From contig JAFDDL010000017.1 of the NCBI GenBank assembly GCA_019310865.1, forward strand, positions 1 to 25,183: a stretch of DNA of 25,183 nt. The letters are read 5' to 3'. The notes under the pieces are model-generated. The model made no database searches. It saw only the letters and a program-made list of their open reading frames with translations, and was not told the DNA's origin. Origin of the DNA: Deltaproteobacteria bacterium. Its GTDB lineage: Bacteria; Desulfobacterota; Desulfobacteria; Desulfobacterales; JAFDDL01. Made by a program: the position numbers and the translations under genes. This document shows positions 9,065 to 16,749 of the stretch, in pieces. The first letter of the stretch is position 1; each line of letters opens with the position of its first letter.

Positions 9065-10651
9065 ATGTATGATCTGATTATAAAAAACGGAAAGATAGTG
9101 GATGGAACTGGAAATCCGTGGTTTTATGCTGACATTGGGATAAAAGATGAAAAAATTGCGGCGATCGGAAATCTCTCCAGCACAGAGGCTAAGCGGGTAT
9201 TGGACGCATCGGACCATGTCGTATCTCCCGGATTCATTGATGTTCATGCCCACGGAGCGGATCAACTCTTATCATTCCCAACAGCTGACGCCAAGATCCG
9301 CCAAGGTGTCACGACCATGCTTGATGGCAATTGCGGTATATCTGTGGCACCGCTCAATGAATTCGGGAAACCGATTATGCAGTCGCATGGCATTGAGAGT
9401 GACTGCGCCACCCTGGATGAATTTTTTACCCAATTGGAGACAATCGGGACGGCCATCAATGTGGCCTCACTGGTCGGTAATGGCACTGTCCGGGCCTGTG
9501 TTGTCGGTGTGTCCGACAAGAAACCCACGGAAGCACAGATGCAGCAGATGAAATCACTGGTGGATGAAGCCATGGCCCACGGCGCCATGGGCTTGTCCAC
9601 GGGTCTGGTCTATCCCCTCAGCGGCTACGCAGATAAACAGGAGATCATCAAACTATGCGAGGTTGCCGCCAAGCATGGCGGATTCTACGCAAGCCACGTT
9701 CGCACCATGGGACATCTGCTCTTTGAAGCGGTTGCGGAAGGTCTGGATATCGGACGGCAGGCAGGATTGCCGGTACAGATTTCACATCTTCTGGCCGGCC
9801 CACCGCAATGGGGCCGGCTGCCGGAGCTGATGGGACTGCTCGAACGGGCAAGATCCGAGGGGATGGACGTCACCACTGACAACGTGGTTTACCGCTACAG
9901 CGGATTTGAAGGCGGATCGCTTCTTCCGCTATGGGCTACCGAAGGCGGTATGGAAAAACTAATCCAACGGATCAACAATTCGGAAACCCGGGAAAAAATC
10001 AAGGCTGATACCCGGGAGATCGGAGATCGAAAGGGTGGCAGCGTCGCCGCCTGCCTGATGGAAAAGGGTGAATGGGACAATATTTGGTTATATCTGCCCG
10101 AGCGATTGCGGGGAAAGACCATTGCCGATCTTGCTGCCGAGACTGGTGTTACAGACCCCTACGACGTACTTTTGGACCTGATCGTTCAAGAAAAGGGAGC
10201 GATTCAGGGGCGCACAGAACCGATGTCGCAAGTGGATATCGACTATACCACCCATCATCCCCTATGCATGCTGATAAGCGATGGTTGGCCAAGCAAGCGG
10301 GGCGGGTTTACGGTCATGCACACCTTCGGCTCGTTTGGGAAAGTGTTTGGTGAATATGTGCGTGATCGGGGCGTTGTCAGGCTGGAAGAGGCGGTTCGCA
10401 AATGCACATCGTTTCCAGCCCAGCGCATGGGGCTTCGTGACCGGGGACAAATCAAGGAAGGCTATTTCGCCGATATCACCATTTTTAATCCAGATACCGT
10501 AAAGGAAAAAGGCACCTTTGATAACCCCGAGCAACACCCGGACGGCTTTACCTGGGTGCTGGTAAACGGCAAGGTTGTGCTGGACAACGGTGAGCACACC
10601 GGCGTGCTGCCGGGCAAAGCGCTCAGACGGAATCTTTTAACCCTGGGCTGA
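9065..10651 (+). CDS. N-acyl-D-amino-acid deacylase-like amidohydrolase (copy 2)
   Basis: A 528-residue D-aminoacylase-type amidohydrolase. Metal-site residues are His61 and His63 ('GFIDVHAHGAD'), Cys90 ('DGNCGIS'), His211 ('ASHVRTMG') and His241 ('QISHLL'), with Asp405 in 'LISDGWPS' as the catalytic acid. It ends with the usual 'EGYFADITIFNPDTV' beta-sandwich segment. The match to D-aminoacylase is better than for the 2488-3957 copy because the SDG acid motif is intact. The start ATG 9065 follows GGAG by a few bases. It lies 45 bases after the S45 gene and heads the second amidohydrolase - S33 - C45 module. Cytoplasmic, no leader. Likely to release free amino acid and an acyl group from N-acyl (possibly D-) amino acids. 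Confidence 0.9.
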   Translation: MYDLIIKNGKIVDGTGNPWFYADIGIKDEKIAAIGNLSSTEAKRVLDASDHVVSPGFIDVHAHGADQLLSFPTADAKIRQGVTTMLDGNCGISVAPLNEFGKPIMQSHGIESDCATLDEFFTQLETIGTAINVASLVGNGTVRACVVGVSDKKPTEAQMQQMKSLVDEAMAHGAMGLSTGLVYPLSGYADKQEIIKLCEVAAKHGGFYASHVRTMGHLLFEAVAEGLDIGRQAGLPVQISHLLAGPPQWGRLPELMGLLERARSEGMDVTTDNVVYRYSGFEGGSLLPLWATEGGMEKLIQRINNSETREKIKADTREIGDRKGGSVAACLMEKGEWDNIWLYLPERLRGKTIADLAAETGVTDPYDVLLDLIVQEKGAIQGRTEPMSQVDIDYTTHHPLCMLISDGWPSKRGGFTVMHTFGSFGKVFGEYVRDRGVVRLEEAVRKCTSFPAQRMGLRDRGQIKEGYFADITIFNPDTVKEKGTFDNPEQHPDGFTWVLVNGKVVLDNGEHTGVLPGKALRRNLLTLG

Positions 10652-10707
10652 TAGGGTAGGGTTAGTCCCAGCGTTTGAGAATATTATAAAAGGGGCGCGG
10701 AGATCTG

Positions 10708-11835
10708 ATGTCTAAAGGAAAACTTATAAAAACGGTCTTGAAATATGTTCTGATACCGGTGTTACTGCTTTGCGCTGTCATTTTTGTATTCGGTATTGCA
10801 TACCACTCACATGTACAACATAAATTTCAGGCGGAAACAAAAATAACGGCTTCCGGCGGAACCGATTCGCTGGAAAGGGTGACCCTTGGGGGCCTCGAAC
10901 AATGGATTCTTCTCCGGGGCCATGACAAAACGAATCCCGTTCTGCTTTTTCTTCACGGGGGACCCGGTTCTACGATGATGCCCTGGCATCGAACTTTTCA
11001 TACCCAGCTCGAAGCCCATTTTACGGTTGTGCATTGGGATCAACGAGGCGCCGGGAAGTCATTTGACTCGGATATTGCGCCGGTATCCATGACTATCGAA
11101 CAATTCATTTCTGACACGCGGGAATTGGTGGAATTGTTAACAAGGCGTTTTAACGCGCCCAAGGTTTACCTTGTGGGGCATTCGTGGGGCAGCGAATTGG
11201 GAACGCATGTCGTAAAACGATATCCCGAACTTTTTTATGCATACGTCGGCCTCGGTCAGGTAGTGGACAACCTTGAGGCCGAGGGAATCTCCTACAGATT
11301 CGCCGTTGAAAAGGCAGAAGAATTGGGAAATGAAAAGGCTATCCGCGAGCTTGGGGAAATAGGTCCACCACCGTATGACATGGAAGAATCTATGCGAAAA
11401 TGGGAATTTGTTGCGGAGCTAGGCGGTGTGTTCCGATCTTCTTTAAGTATTAACAGCTTTTTTAAACTTGGTTTAAAATCCCCCGATTATTCCCTTGGCG
11501 ATTGGCTGAAGTTTTACCGCGGCATATTCTTCTCTCAGGAACATATGTATGATCAGATTAACAATGACACCCACTTCTTTGTCCAGATCCCGAAAATTGA
11601 AATTCCGGTATACTTTTTTTTAGGCAGATACGACTACGTCACGCCATTTGAAATCGCTGAACGATACTATCAGGCACTCGACGCCCCCGCCGGGAAACAA
11701 ATCGTGTGGTTTGAAAACTCCGGCCACATGGTTCCATATGAAGAGCCGGTAAAATTTTGCGACATCTTGATCAACAAGGTGTTGAAAGAGACGTATCCAA
11801 AAGCTTCTGCGGAAGGTGTGGCGGACAGACAATGA
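10708..11835 (+). CDS. Membrane-anchored alpha/beta hydrolase, S33 proline-iminopeptidase-like (copy 2)
   Basis: A 375-residue paralogue of the hydrolase at 4007-5128. A single N-terminal hydrophobic helix (about 10-32) probably anchors it in the inner membrane. HGGPGS occupies 83-88, 'HWDQRGAGKS' follows, and GHSWGS supplies Ser159. Asp309 ('GRYDYV') and His340 ('NSGHMV') are the likely acid and base. Triad positions are nearly the same as in copy 1, and 'EIGPPPY' and the 'GQVVDN' region are shared, so the two came from one ancestor. GGAG precedes the ATG. It is followed after 15 bases by the second C45 gene, as copy 1 is by the first. Confidence 0.88.
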   Translation: MSKGKLIKTVLKYVLIPVLLLCAVIFVFGIAYHSHVQHKFQAETKITASGGTDSLERVTLGGLEQWILLRGHDKTNPVLLFLHGGPGSTMMPWHRTFHTQLEAHFTVVHWDQRGAGKSFDSDIAPVSMTIEQFISDTRELVELLTRRFNAPKVYLVGHSWGSELGTHVVKRYPELFYAYVGLGQVVDNLEAEGISYRFAVEKAEELGNEKAIRELGEIGPPPYDMEESMRKWEFVAELGGVFRSSLSINSFFKLGLKSPDYSLGDWLKFYRGIFFSQEHMYDQINNDTHFFVQIPKIEIPVYFFLGRYDYVTPFEIAERYYQALDAPAGKQIVWFENSGHMVPYEEPVKFCDILINKVLKETYPKASAEGVADRQ

Positions 11836-11850
11836 CAGAAAGGACTGACT

Positions 11851-13110
11851 ATGAAAATCGTGAAAATTGAAGGATCGAATCCGTATGAACGGGGTTTATC
11901 TCATGGGAGGCAGTTAAAAGAACAAATACACGAAATGCTGAATATTTCCCAAAAGAGGAAGGCAAATGACAACACGGAAACCGATTATCTAAAAGCAGTC
12001 GGCGATCTGATGATGAAAACGCCTGCCGTCATGGACCCGATTAACCGCTATACCCCGTGGCTGTTGGATGAAATTAAAGGGATTGCAGAAGCCGCCGAGG
12101 TCGATTTTGTGTCACTTTTGGCATTCCAGTCGCTCCACCTGCAATTGGTAATAGACGATTTGGGCTTGCTCAAGTCTCTGGATAGCCATGATACTGATTC
12201 GACCAAAGCAAGCCTAGGGTGTACGGTGGTGGGCGGATATCAAATGGACCAGAACAGTACCATTTTAGCCCAGAATTTAGATCAGACTGCCGTTTGGGAT
12301 GGATATCAAGTTTTATTTCACATTATAGAACCTGAAAATGATTTAGAGATAATGACAGTTGCCTATCCAGGATTTGTTGGAACCTTGGGATTAAATAATA
12401 AAGGGATCGGCGTTTGCATCAATTCAATACCGATGTATCTCAATAAGGAATTAAAAGGATTACCGGTTATATTTCTCGTTCGAGGACTTTTAAGTAAGTC
12501 AAATATAGATGAAGCCATAGATTTCATGGAAGCGCAAAGACTATCATCCGGGGTTGTCTGCACCGTTGGCGATTCTTCAAAAATTGTCTGTTATGAATGT
12601 TCACCGGCAAAAAACGTACGGTTTGTTCCTGAGAAATATCCTCGCTACGTTTATCATACCAATCATCCATTGGTGAATAATGATTACGGACCATTGGTAA
12701 AAGAAAAATTAGAGAAACTTGAATCTACCTCTCTATATGAAATAACAACTACGGATGTCGGATTAGACAAGATCCAGGAAAATTTAACGGATCCCGAATG
12801 GTTGGAAAAAGAGCTTCCAAAGTATGAGTTTGTCGGGCATCTGGAAAATTCTCGAGTCAGGTTAAAGACGGTTCAAAAATATTTAGATCGGCATAAAGAT
12901 ACATTAACAGTTGACGATTTCAAAGAAATCTTCTCATCAAAGGATGATGACCTGAATACGGTTTGCATGGACTGCAATGACAACCCACTATATAAGATAC
13001 TGGAGATCAATACAAATTTTAGTATCATCATGGACTTATCCGAAAATCCTGTGTTTTACGTGGCCGATGGCCCTCCATCCAGGGCTGAATATAAGAAATT
13101 TACTTTCTAA
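11851..13110 (+). CDS. C45-family Ntn acyltransferase/peptidase (short form)
   Basis: A 419-residue C45/choloylglycine-hydrolase-fold enzyme. Nucleophile Cys124 lies in 'ASLGCTVVGG', with 'ILAQNLDQT' (Gln141, Asn142, Asp144) as the second catalytic strand, where relatives usually have RN.D. The protein begins with 'IEGSNPYERGLSHGRQ', the standard N-terminal motif. It ends with 'YVADGPPSRAEYKKF', which resembles the natural C-terminus of short C45 enzymes, so it appears complete without a repeat tail. SD AGGA precedes the ATG. The DNA looks distinctly more A+T-rich than the amidohydrolase and S33 genes before it, so its recent history may differ. A remnant of a longer C45 gene lies directly downstream. 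Confidence 0.84.
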   Translation: MKIVKIEGSNPYERGLSHGRQLKEQIHEMLNISQKRKANDNTETDYLKAVGDLMMKTPAVMDPINRYTPWLLDEIKGIAEAAEVDFVSLLAFQSLHLQLVIDDLGLLKSLDSHDTDSTKASLGCTVVGGYQMDQNSTILAQNLDQTAVWDGYQVLFHIIEPENDLEIMTVAYPGFVGTLGLNNKGIGVCINSIPMYLNKELKGLPVIFLVRGLLSKSNIDEAIDFMEAQRLSSGVVCTVGDSSKIVCYECSPAKNVRFVPEKYPRYVYHTNHPLVNNDYGPLVKEKLEKLESTSLYEITTTDVGLDKIQENLTDPEWLEKELPKYEFVGHLENSRVRLKTVQKYLDRHKDTLTVDDFKEIFSSKDDDLNTVCMDCNDNPLYKILEINTNFSIIMDLSENPVFYVADGPPSRAEYKKFTF

Positions 13111-13112
13111 CT

Positions 13113-13208
13113 GGCCGTAACGCCGAACACCAACTTTATGCCGGTATCGCAGCCTACTTGGAAACTTGTCCGTATACAAGTGGGAAGCCCATTGATTGTT
13201 CTAAATAA
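13113..13208 (+). pseudogene. Remnant: tail of a C45 gene with helical repeats
   Basis: The intergenic stretch after the short C45 gene contains an open frame reading 'NAEHQLYAGIAAYLE' and stopping at TAA 13206-13208. The 5155-6873 C45 gene has 'IAEHQLYAGMAASLE' around residue 473. By hand, 13119-13166 and 6568-6615 agree at 38 of 48 bases without gaps. Downstream of the match the frame has diverged. There is no start codon or SD. This looks like the leftover of another repeat-tailed C45 copy, most of which has been deleted. Confidence 0.6.
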
Positions 13209-13225
13209 TATACGAGAAAAGACTT

Positions 13226-14110
13226 ATGACCTGGTTGGAAGATTATAGGTGTGGTGATGACTTTCAAGAGAAATCAAAATCCACTCGTGCAAAAATGAAA
13301 GCCCTTGAAGATTATACAAAAGAACTTCAGGCAACAAAAAAACGTGAAGAAATAATGAAGGAGACGATTGATCAATGGATAGAAACTAAGAAAATATATA
13401 AGAATGTTGAAGTTGTTCAATTGCCGGAACCTGATTTTCCTGAATCACATTCCTATTATTCTCTTTTATTACGTAGACAATCCCTTCGGGCATATTCTAA
13501 TGAACCACTAACCCTTCAGGAGATCAGTTATTTACTTTGGGCATCTACTGGTGTACAACGCATCGAACGTAGATTCGGGATGCCATTTGGATTCCGTACA
13601 GCTCCCAGCGCAGGTGGAATTTATCCCACAGAGACCTATTTAGCCGTTAAAAATGTAACTGGACTAGATCCGGGGATCTATCACTATAATGTCGAAAAAC
13701 ATCATCTTGAATTTATCAAGAAAGGCGATTTTCATGAGCAATTAAAATCTGCATGCCAAAACCAAAATTGGGTTTTACATGCGCCTGTTATTTTTTTATG
13801 GACCGCCATTTTTCGACGTACAACGGTGAATTATACGCAAAGAGGGTATCGATATGTTTACTTAGATACCGCGCACATTGGTGCACAATGTGCATTTGCA
13901 GCATTAGATTTAAAAATGGGTTCTGTTCCAATTGCGGCCTTTTATGATGATGAAATAAATGCAATTCTCGGTGCAGACGGGAAAAAAGAAAGTATCTTAT
14001 ATCTTACCCTTGTTGGACGACCGAAAAACTGGAAAAAATATGAGGATCGTATGTTAAAATGCCATGATAGAGTTGAGGAATGGCGAAACAATCCAAATTT
14101 TCAGTTGTAG
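13226..14110 (+). CDS. SagB-type (nitroreductase-fold) dehydrogenase
   Basis: A 294-residue FMN-dependent nitroreductase-fold protein of the SagB/ThcOx type. Members oxidise azolines in thiazole/oxazole-modified peptides, and many relatives occur alone with unknown substrates. Diagnostic stretches are 'RRQSLRAY' (83-90), 'EISYLLWASTGV', 'FRTAPSAGGIYPTE' (about 123-136, flavin site) and a later 'TAHIGAQCAFAALDLKMGSVPIAAF'. The first 60 residues are charged, helical and not part of the fold. SD in front of ATG 13226 is weak; a later Met (residue 24) is an alternative. No YcaO cyclodehydratase or precursor peptide is visible in the window, so a RiPP role is not supported. A+T-rich like the preceding gene. 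Confidence 0.85.
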   Translation: MTWLEDYRCGDDFQEKSKSTRAKMKALEDYTKELQATKKREEIMKETIDQWIETKKIYKNVEVVQLPEPDFPESHSYYSLLLRRQSLRAYSNEPLTLQEISYLLWASTGVQRIERRFGMPFGFRTAPSAGGIYPTETYLAVKNVTGLDPGIYHYNVEKHHLEFIKKGDFHEQLKSACQNQNWVLHAPVIFLWTAIFRRTTVNYTQRGYRYVYLDTAHIGAQCAFAALDLKMGSVPIAAFYDDEINAILGADGKKESILYLTLVGRPKNWKKYEDRMLKCHDRVEEWRNNPNFQL

Positions 14111-14124
14111 GAGATTGGGAATTT

Positions 14125-14230
14125 ATGGATATAATCAGCAATGCTTGTGAATTGATAGGCTCTACACCCCCTGCTTGAAATAACGAACCTCTTCAAAGAT
14201 ACGCCTGCGCGCATTTTATTAAAAAAGGGA
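14125..14230 (+). pseudogene. 5' fragment of a cysteine-synthase-like gene (frameshifted)
   Basis: Fifteen bases after the SagB gene, ATG 14125 (with GGAG upstream) begins 'MDIISNACELIGSTP', the N-terminal signature of PLP-dependent cysteine synthase / cystathionine beta-synthase proteins (compare '..ELIGNTPL'). The frame then stops. Dropping one C from the run at 14167-14171 restores 'PLLEITNLFKDTPARILLK', which continues the family pattern up to where '(A)KLE(F/Y)xNPxGSxKDR' should follow. That sequence is absent. Only about 35 of the usual 300 or more codons remain. The reading is by pattern; a protein search would settle it. Confidence 0.5.
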
Positions 14231-14341
14231 CTTTTTCCTTCAATCATCATATGGTTTTTTCCCATCGATGAGTGCAAGCAAACCATCATACGCCGACGCA
14301 TCGAGATGCGGACACAGCGCGTAAAGATAATAAATGTATAG
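14231..14341 (+). pseudogene. 3' fragment of a second MFS/GPH-type transporter copy
   Basis: In the same frame as the repaired cysteine-synthase fragment, the sequence reads 'SIIIWFFPIDECKQTIIRRR...' to TAG 14339-14341. The residues DECKQTIIRRRIEMRT match the transporter tail at the left edge of the window at 14 of 16 positions. At base level 14267-14314 and 2-49 agree at 37 of 48 positions, and 9 of the 11 differences are synonymous. The hydrophobic run before FPID is what the last TM helix of such a carrier would look like. Everything upstream of that helix is missing. The M81 gene starts 11 bases later, as the five-TM hydrolase follows copy 1. Confidence 0.55.
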
Positions 14342-14352
14342 GAGAATAAAAA

Positions 14353-15864
14353 ATGAAAATGTTCACAGCATCGTTGGCAACAGAGAGCAACTTTTTCTCA
14401 CCAAACCCCACCAGTTACCAGAACTATGCCGATGCCTGCCTTATTCGCAGCGGATCCCCCTTGCAGGGACCGGGGCCGTTTGTAGAGGTATTGGCCCTGT
14501 ACAATCGCCGCGCAAAAGAGCGCGGTTGGGAAGTGATCCAAGGTTTGTGCGCATTGGCATTTCCATCGGGGCGCACGGCCAAAGCCGTCTACGAATCTTT
14601 TCGGGATGAGATCTTAAGCGATTTGAAAGCCGCTGGGCCTGTCGATATCGTATTATTCGCATTACATGGGGCCATGGCGGCCTTTGGCTACGATGACTGC
14701 GAGGGGGATTTGCTTGCTGAAGCCAGGCAAATCGTAGGGCCCGGCGTGCCCATCGGTGTCACCTTGGATCCACATTGTCATATCACGGAACGGATGATGG
14801 AAAGCGCCACTGCCATGGTTGCATGGAAGACGGCATTTGCCCATGTAGACTACCTGGAGCGGGCAGCGGAGCTTTTTGATATCATTGTGTCGGCAGCGCA
14901 AGGCAAGACCAGGCCTGTCATGTCGGTGTTTGATTGTCGAATGATGGATGGTTTTATTACTGATATGGAACCCATGAAAAGTTTCATGGCGCGGATAAAG
15001 GGGCTTGAAGGAAAACAGGGTGTGCTTTCAATTTCTGTGGGTCACGGCTTTCCCTGGGCTGATCTGGCGGACGTCGGTACCAAGATGCTGGTGGTCACGG
15101 ACAACCGCCCGCAATATGGCGCTGAACTGGCCGAGACGCTGGGACGCGAGCTCTTTGCTATCCGTGGCCAGAGTGTACCGCCGATGTGCGGCATCGATGA
15201 GGGCATTGGCCAAGCACTTGCGCTGCCCGAAGATCTGAGACCGGTGTGCCTCTGTGATTGGTCGGACAATACGGGCGGGGGGGCTCCTGGAGACGCCACG
15301 TTTTTGCTGCGGGCCATGATCGAGCGAAACGTGGGTAACGCTATTTGCGGCACGATACGGGATTCTAAAGCCGTCCAGATTTGCAGAGACGCGGGCGAAG
15401 GCGCCGAATTTGACCTGCGCATTGGTGGAAAGATTGGCGTGTCCTCGGGGCAACCGCTTGATTTGAGAGTAAAGGTGATAAAGATTTCCAAAAACGTCAC
15501 GATCAGATGGCGAGAAATGACCATGCCGCCTTGCGATTTCGCGGTGGTTCGTTATGGCAGCATCGATATCGTGCTCTCCACGGGTGGGGCGTGTAGCGTG
15601 GCAGGCATGGCGGAAATGGGCCTGCACCCGATAGAGAAAGACATCCTGACAATTAATTCTCTTTCTCCGTATCCGGAGGCGGCTCACGCGATCCATTTGG
15701 CCGGCCCGGGCGCTTGCACCCTGGACTTTAAAAGCCTGCCTTATACCAAGATCCGCCGTCCCAAATGGCCCCTCGACGAAGATCCATTCGGGAACCTGCG
15801 CAATTACCGCCTTTTTCAGTCTCCAAAACAAATAGTAAATGCTAAGAGGAAACTGCAATATTGA
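14353..15864 (+). CDS. M81-family metallopeptidase (MlrC-like)
   Basis: A 503-residue MlrC-like protein; the namesake, microcystinase C, cleaves small linear peptides from microcystin breakdown. ATG 14353 follows GGAG (14341-14344). Family features in order are the N-terminal 'TASLATESNFFSP', 'LFALHGAMAAFGYDDCEGDLL' (His105, Asp/Glu cluster 114-119), 'LDPHCHITERM' (Asp139, His141, His143), 'AFAHVDYLERA' (His164) and, in the C-terminal domain, 'DNTGGGAPGDATF'. No leader peptide. A metal-dependent peptidase or amidase fits the rest of the cluster. It is more G+C-rich than the C45/SagB block before it. A hairpin shortly after the stop suggests that it ends the transcription unit. Confidence 0.88.
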   Translation: MKMFTASLATESNFFSPNPTSYQNYADACLIRSGSPLQGPGPFVEVLALYNRRAKERGWEVIQGLCALAFPSGRTAKAVYESFRDEILSDLKAAGPVDIVLFALHGAMAAFGYDDCEGDLLAEARQIVGPGVPIGVTLDPHCHITERMMESATAMVAWKTAFAHVDYLERAAELFDIIVSAAQGKTRPVMSVFDCRMMDGFITDMEPMKSFMARIKGLEGKQGVLSISVGHGFPWADLADVGTKMLVVTDNRPQYGAELAETLGRELFAIRGQSVPPMCGIDEGIGQALALPEDLRPVCLCDWSDNTGGGAPGDATFLLRAMIERNVGNAICGTIRDSKAVQICRDAGEGAEFDLRIGGKIGVSSGQPLDLRVKVIKISKNVTIRWREMTMPPCDFAVVRYGSIDIVLSTGGACSVAGMAEMGLHPIEKDILTINSLSPYPEAAHAIHLAGPGACTLDFKSLPYTKIRRPKWPLDEDPFGNLRNYRLFQSPKQIVNAKRKLQY

Positions 15865-15898
15865 TTCAAACCATTTTCTTTCCTCTCCGGAAATGGGA

Positions 15899-15949
15899 AG
15901 AGGCCAGGATGCGAAAGGAATAGGATATTACCTTTCAAGCCTGGCCTCT
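15899..15949. terminator. Hairpin after the M81 gene, possible terminator
   Basis: AGAGGCCAGG (15899-15908) and CCTGGCCTCT (15940-15949) are perfect 10-base inverted arms, with a second inner pair AAAGG/CCTTT (15914-15918, 15931-15935). Only a weak T-rich stretch (TCTCTTTA) follows on the + strand. It lies about 35 bases after the M81 stop and would form a strong RNA hairpin there. Confidence 0.6.
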
Positions 15950-16183
15950 CTTTACACCCGCTCGTGCTTTATTTTTTCAACTACCTAACATCTCATATCC
16001 AATTGCTTCCGGCGAAGCATGTTGGCCGTCTGTACGATACCGGGGCTTGGCTTTACCGGCGTGACCCTGATTCTGCCGTTGATGCTGTGGTGTTTTTTTC
16101 CGGGCTCAAGTTTCAGGCCCAGATGGGGTGTTTTCTGTCCCGGGCCATGGCACCGGCATATTCTTGTACCAGCGGGCCGCCGA
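15950..16183. other. Unassigned intergenic stretch between the M81 gene and higA
   Basis: Apart from the hairpin at its left side, the region between 15865 and 16183 holds no gene I can support. Several short frames are open on both strands (about 70-80 codons) but none has a convincing start, SD or recognisable motif. The base composition rises in G+C from about 16010 onwards, so this may be decayed coding sequence. Confidence 0.4.
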
Positions 16184-16450
16184 TTAAGCGGCATTAACAG
16201 GCTGGATCTGATGTTGCGCATTTAACCAGAATTCAGGGGAATTTCCGAAAAGACGGGACAATCTCAATGCCATGACAGGTGTTATGGAACGTCGCTCTCT
16301 TAAAAGCTCGTTTATTGTCTGACGGGATACACCCAACGCGGTTGCCATAGAAGTTGCATTAAGATTAAAATCAGGCAAGAAATCTTCCCTGAGCATCTCC
16401 CCTGGGTGTGTTGGTGGGATTTTCCTTTTAGCTGTGTTTGAAATAGACAT
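16184..16450 (-). CDS. higA: HigA-type antitoxin (XRE HTH)
   Basis: An 88-residue antitoxin read from the ATG at 16450 ('MSISNTAKRKIPPTHPG'). This start is preferred over an in-frame TTG six bases upstream because GAGGAG lies 7 bases before it. 'PPTHPGEMLREDFL' and the helix-turn-helix 'SMATALGVSRQTINELLRERRSITPVMALRLSRLFGNSPEFWLN' are the classic HigA/VapI pattern. It neutralises the HigB toxin and binds the operator as part of autoregulation. The SD overlaps the stop codon of higB, the usual toxin-first order of higBA. Confidence 0.9.
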   Translation of the reverse strand: MSISNTAKRKIPPTHPGEMLREDFLPDFNLNATSMATALGVSRQTINELLRERRSITPVMALRLSRLFGNSPEFWLNAQHQIQPVNAA

Positions 16451-16461
16451 GGCCAAACTCC

Positions 16462-16743
16462 TCAGTGGTAGTCTGTTATTTCGACATCATAGGCATCACC
16501 ATCGATGAATCGAAAACAGATTCGCCATTGTTCGTTAATTGATATTGCATGTTGCCCTTTTCGATCTTTTTTAAGTGCATGTAACCGGTTGCTTGGGGGT
16601 ACTCTGAGATCGTTCAGTTCTGTTGCATAATGGATATATTCCAACCGTCGTAAGGCCCTTTTGATCAAGTCAGGTGGCAGTCGTTTTGATTTGCCGGTTT
16701 TAAAAAGATGTTGTGTTTCTTTATCAGCAAATGTTTTGATCAT
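16462..16743 (-). CDS. higB: HigB-type toxin (RelE/ParE superfamily mRNA interferase)
   Basis: A 93-residue toxin starting at ATG 16743 ('MIKTFADKETQHLFKTGKSKRLP'), the normal HigB start. A GTG seven codons upstream (16764) is open in frame, but it lies in the promoter spacer described below and would not be in the transcript. The body 'PPDLIKRALRRLEYIHYATELNDLRVPPSNRLHALKKDR' and end 'WRICFRFIDGDAYDVEITDYH' match plasmid-maintenance HigB toxins, which cut mRNA on the ribosome. No SD precedes the ATG. Confidence 0.9.
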   Translation of the reverse strand: MIKTFADKETQHLFKTGKSKRLPPDLIKRALRRLEYIHYATELNDLRVPPSNRLHALKKDRKGQHAISINEQWRICFRFIDGDAYDVEITDYH

Positions 16744-16749
16744 GAGCAG

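Noticed and set aside
13226..14110. RiPP (thiazole/oxazole-modified peptide) biosynthesis cluster suggested by the SagB-type gene
   Set aside because: No YcaO-like gene, precursor peptide or dedicated exporter is seen within the window.
15028..15858. Long - strand open frame (276 codons)
   Set aside because: It is antisense to the M81 gene, whose catalytic motifs are unmistakable; the antisense product is Arg/His-rich and has no recognisable domain.
15964..16225. Overlapping small frames on both strands between the M81 gene and higA
   Set aside because: No SD, weak composition, no motif; one runs into the end of higA on the opposite strand. Left as unassigned sequence.
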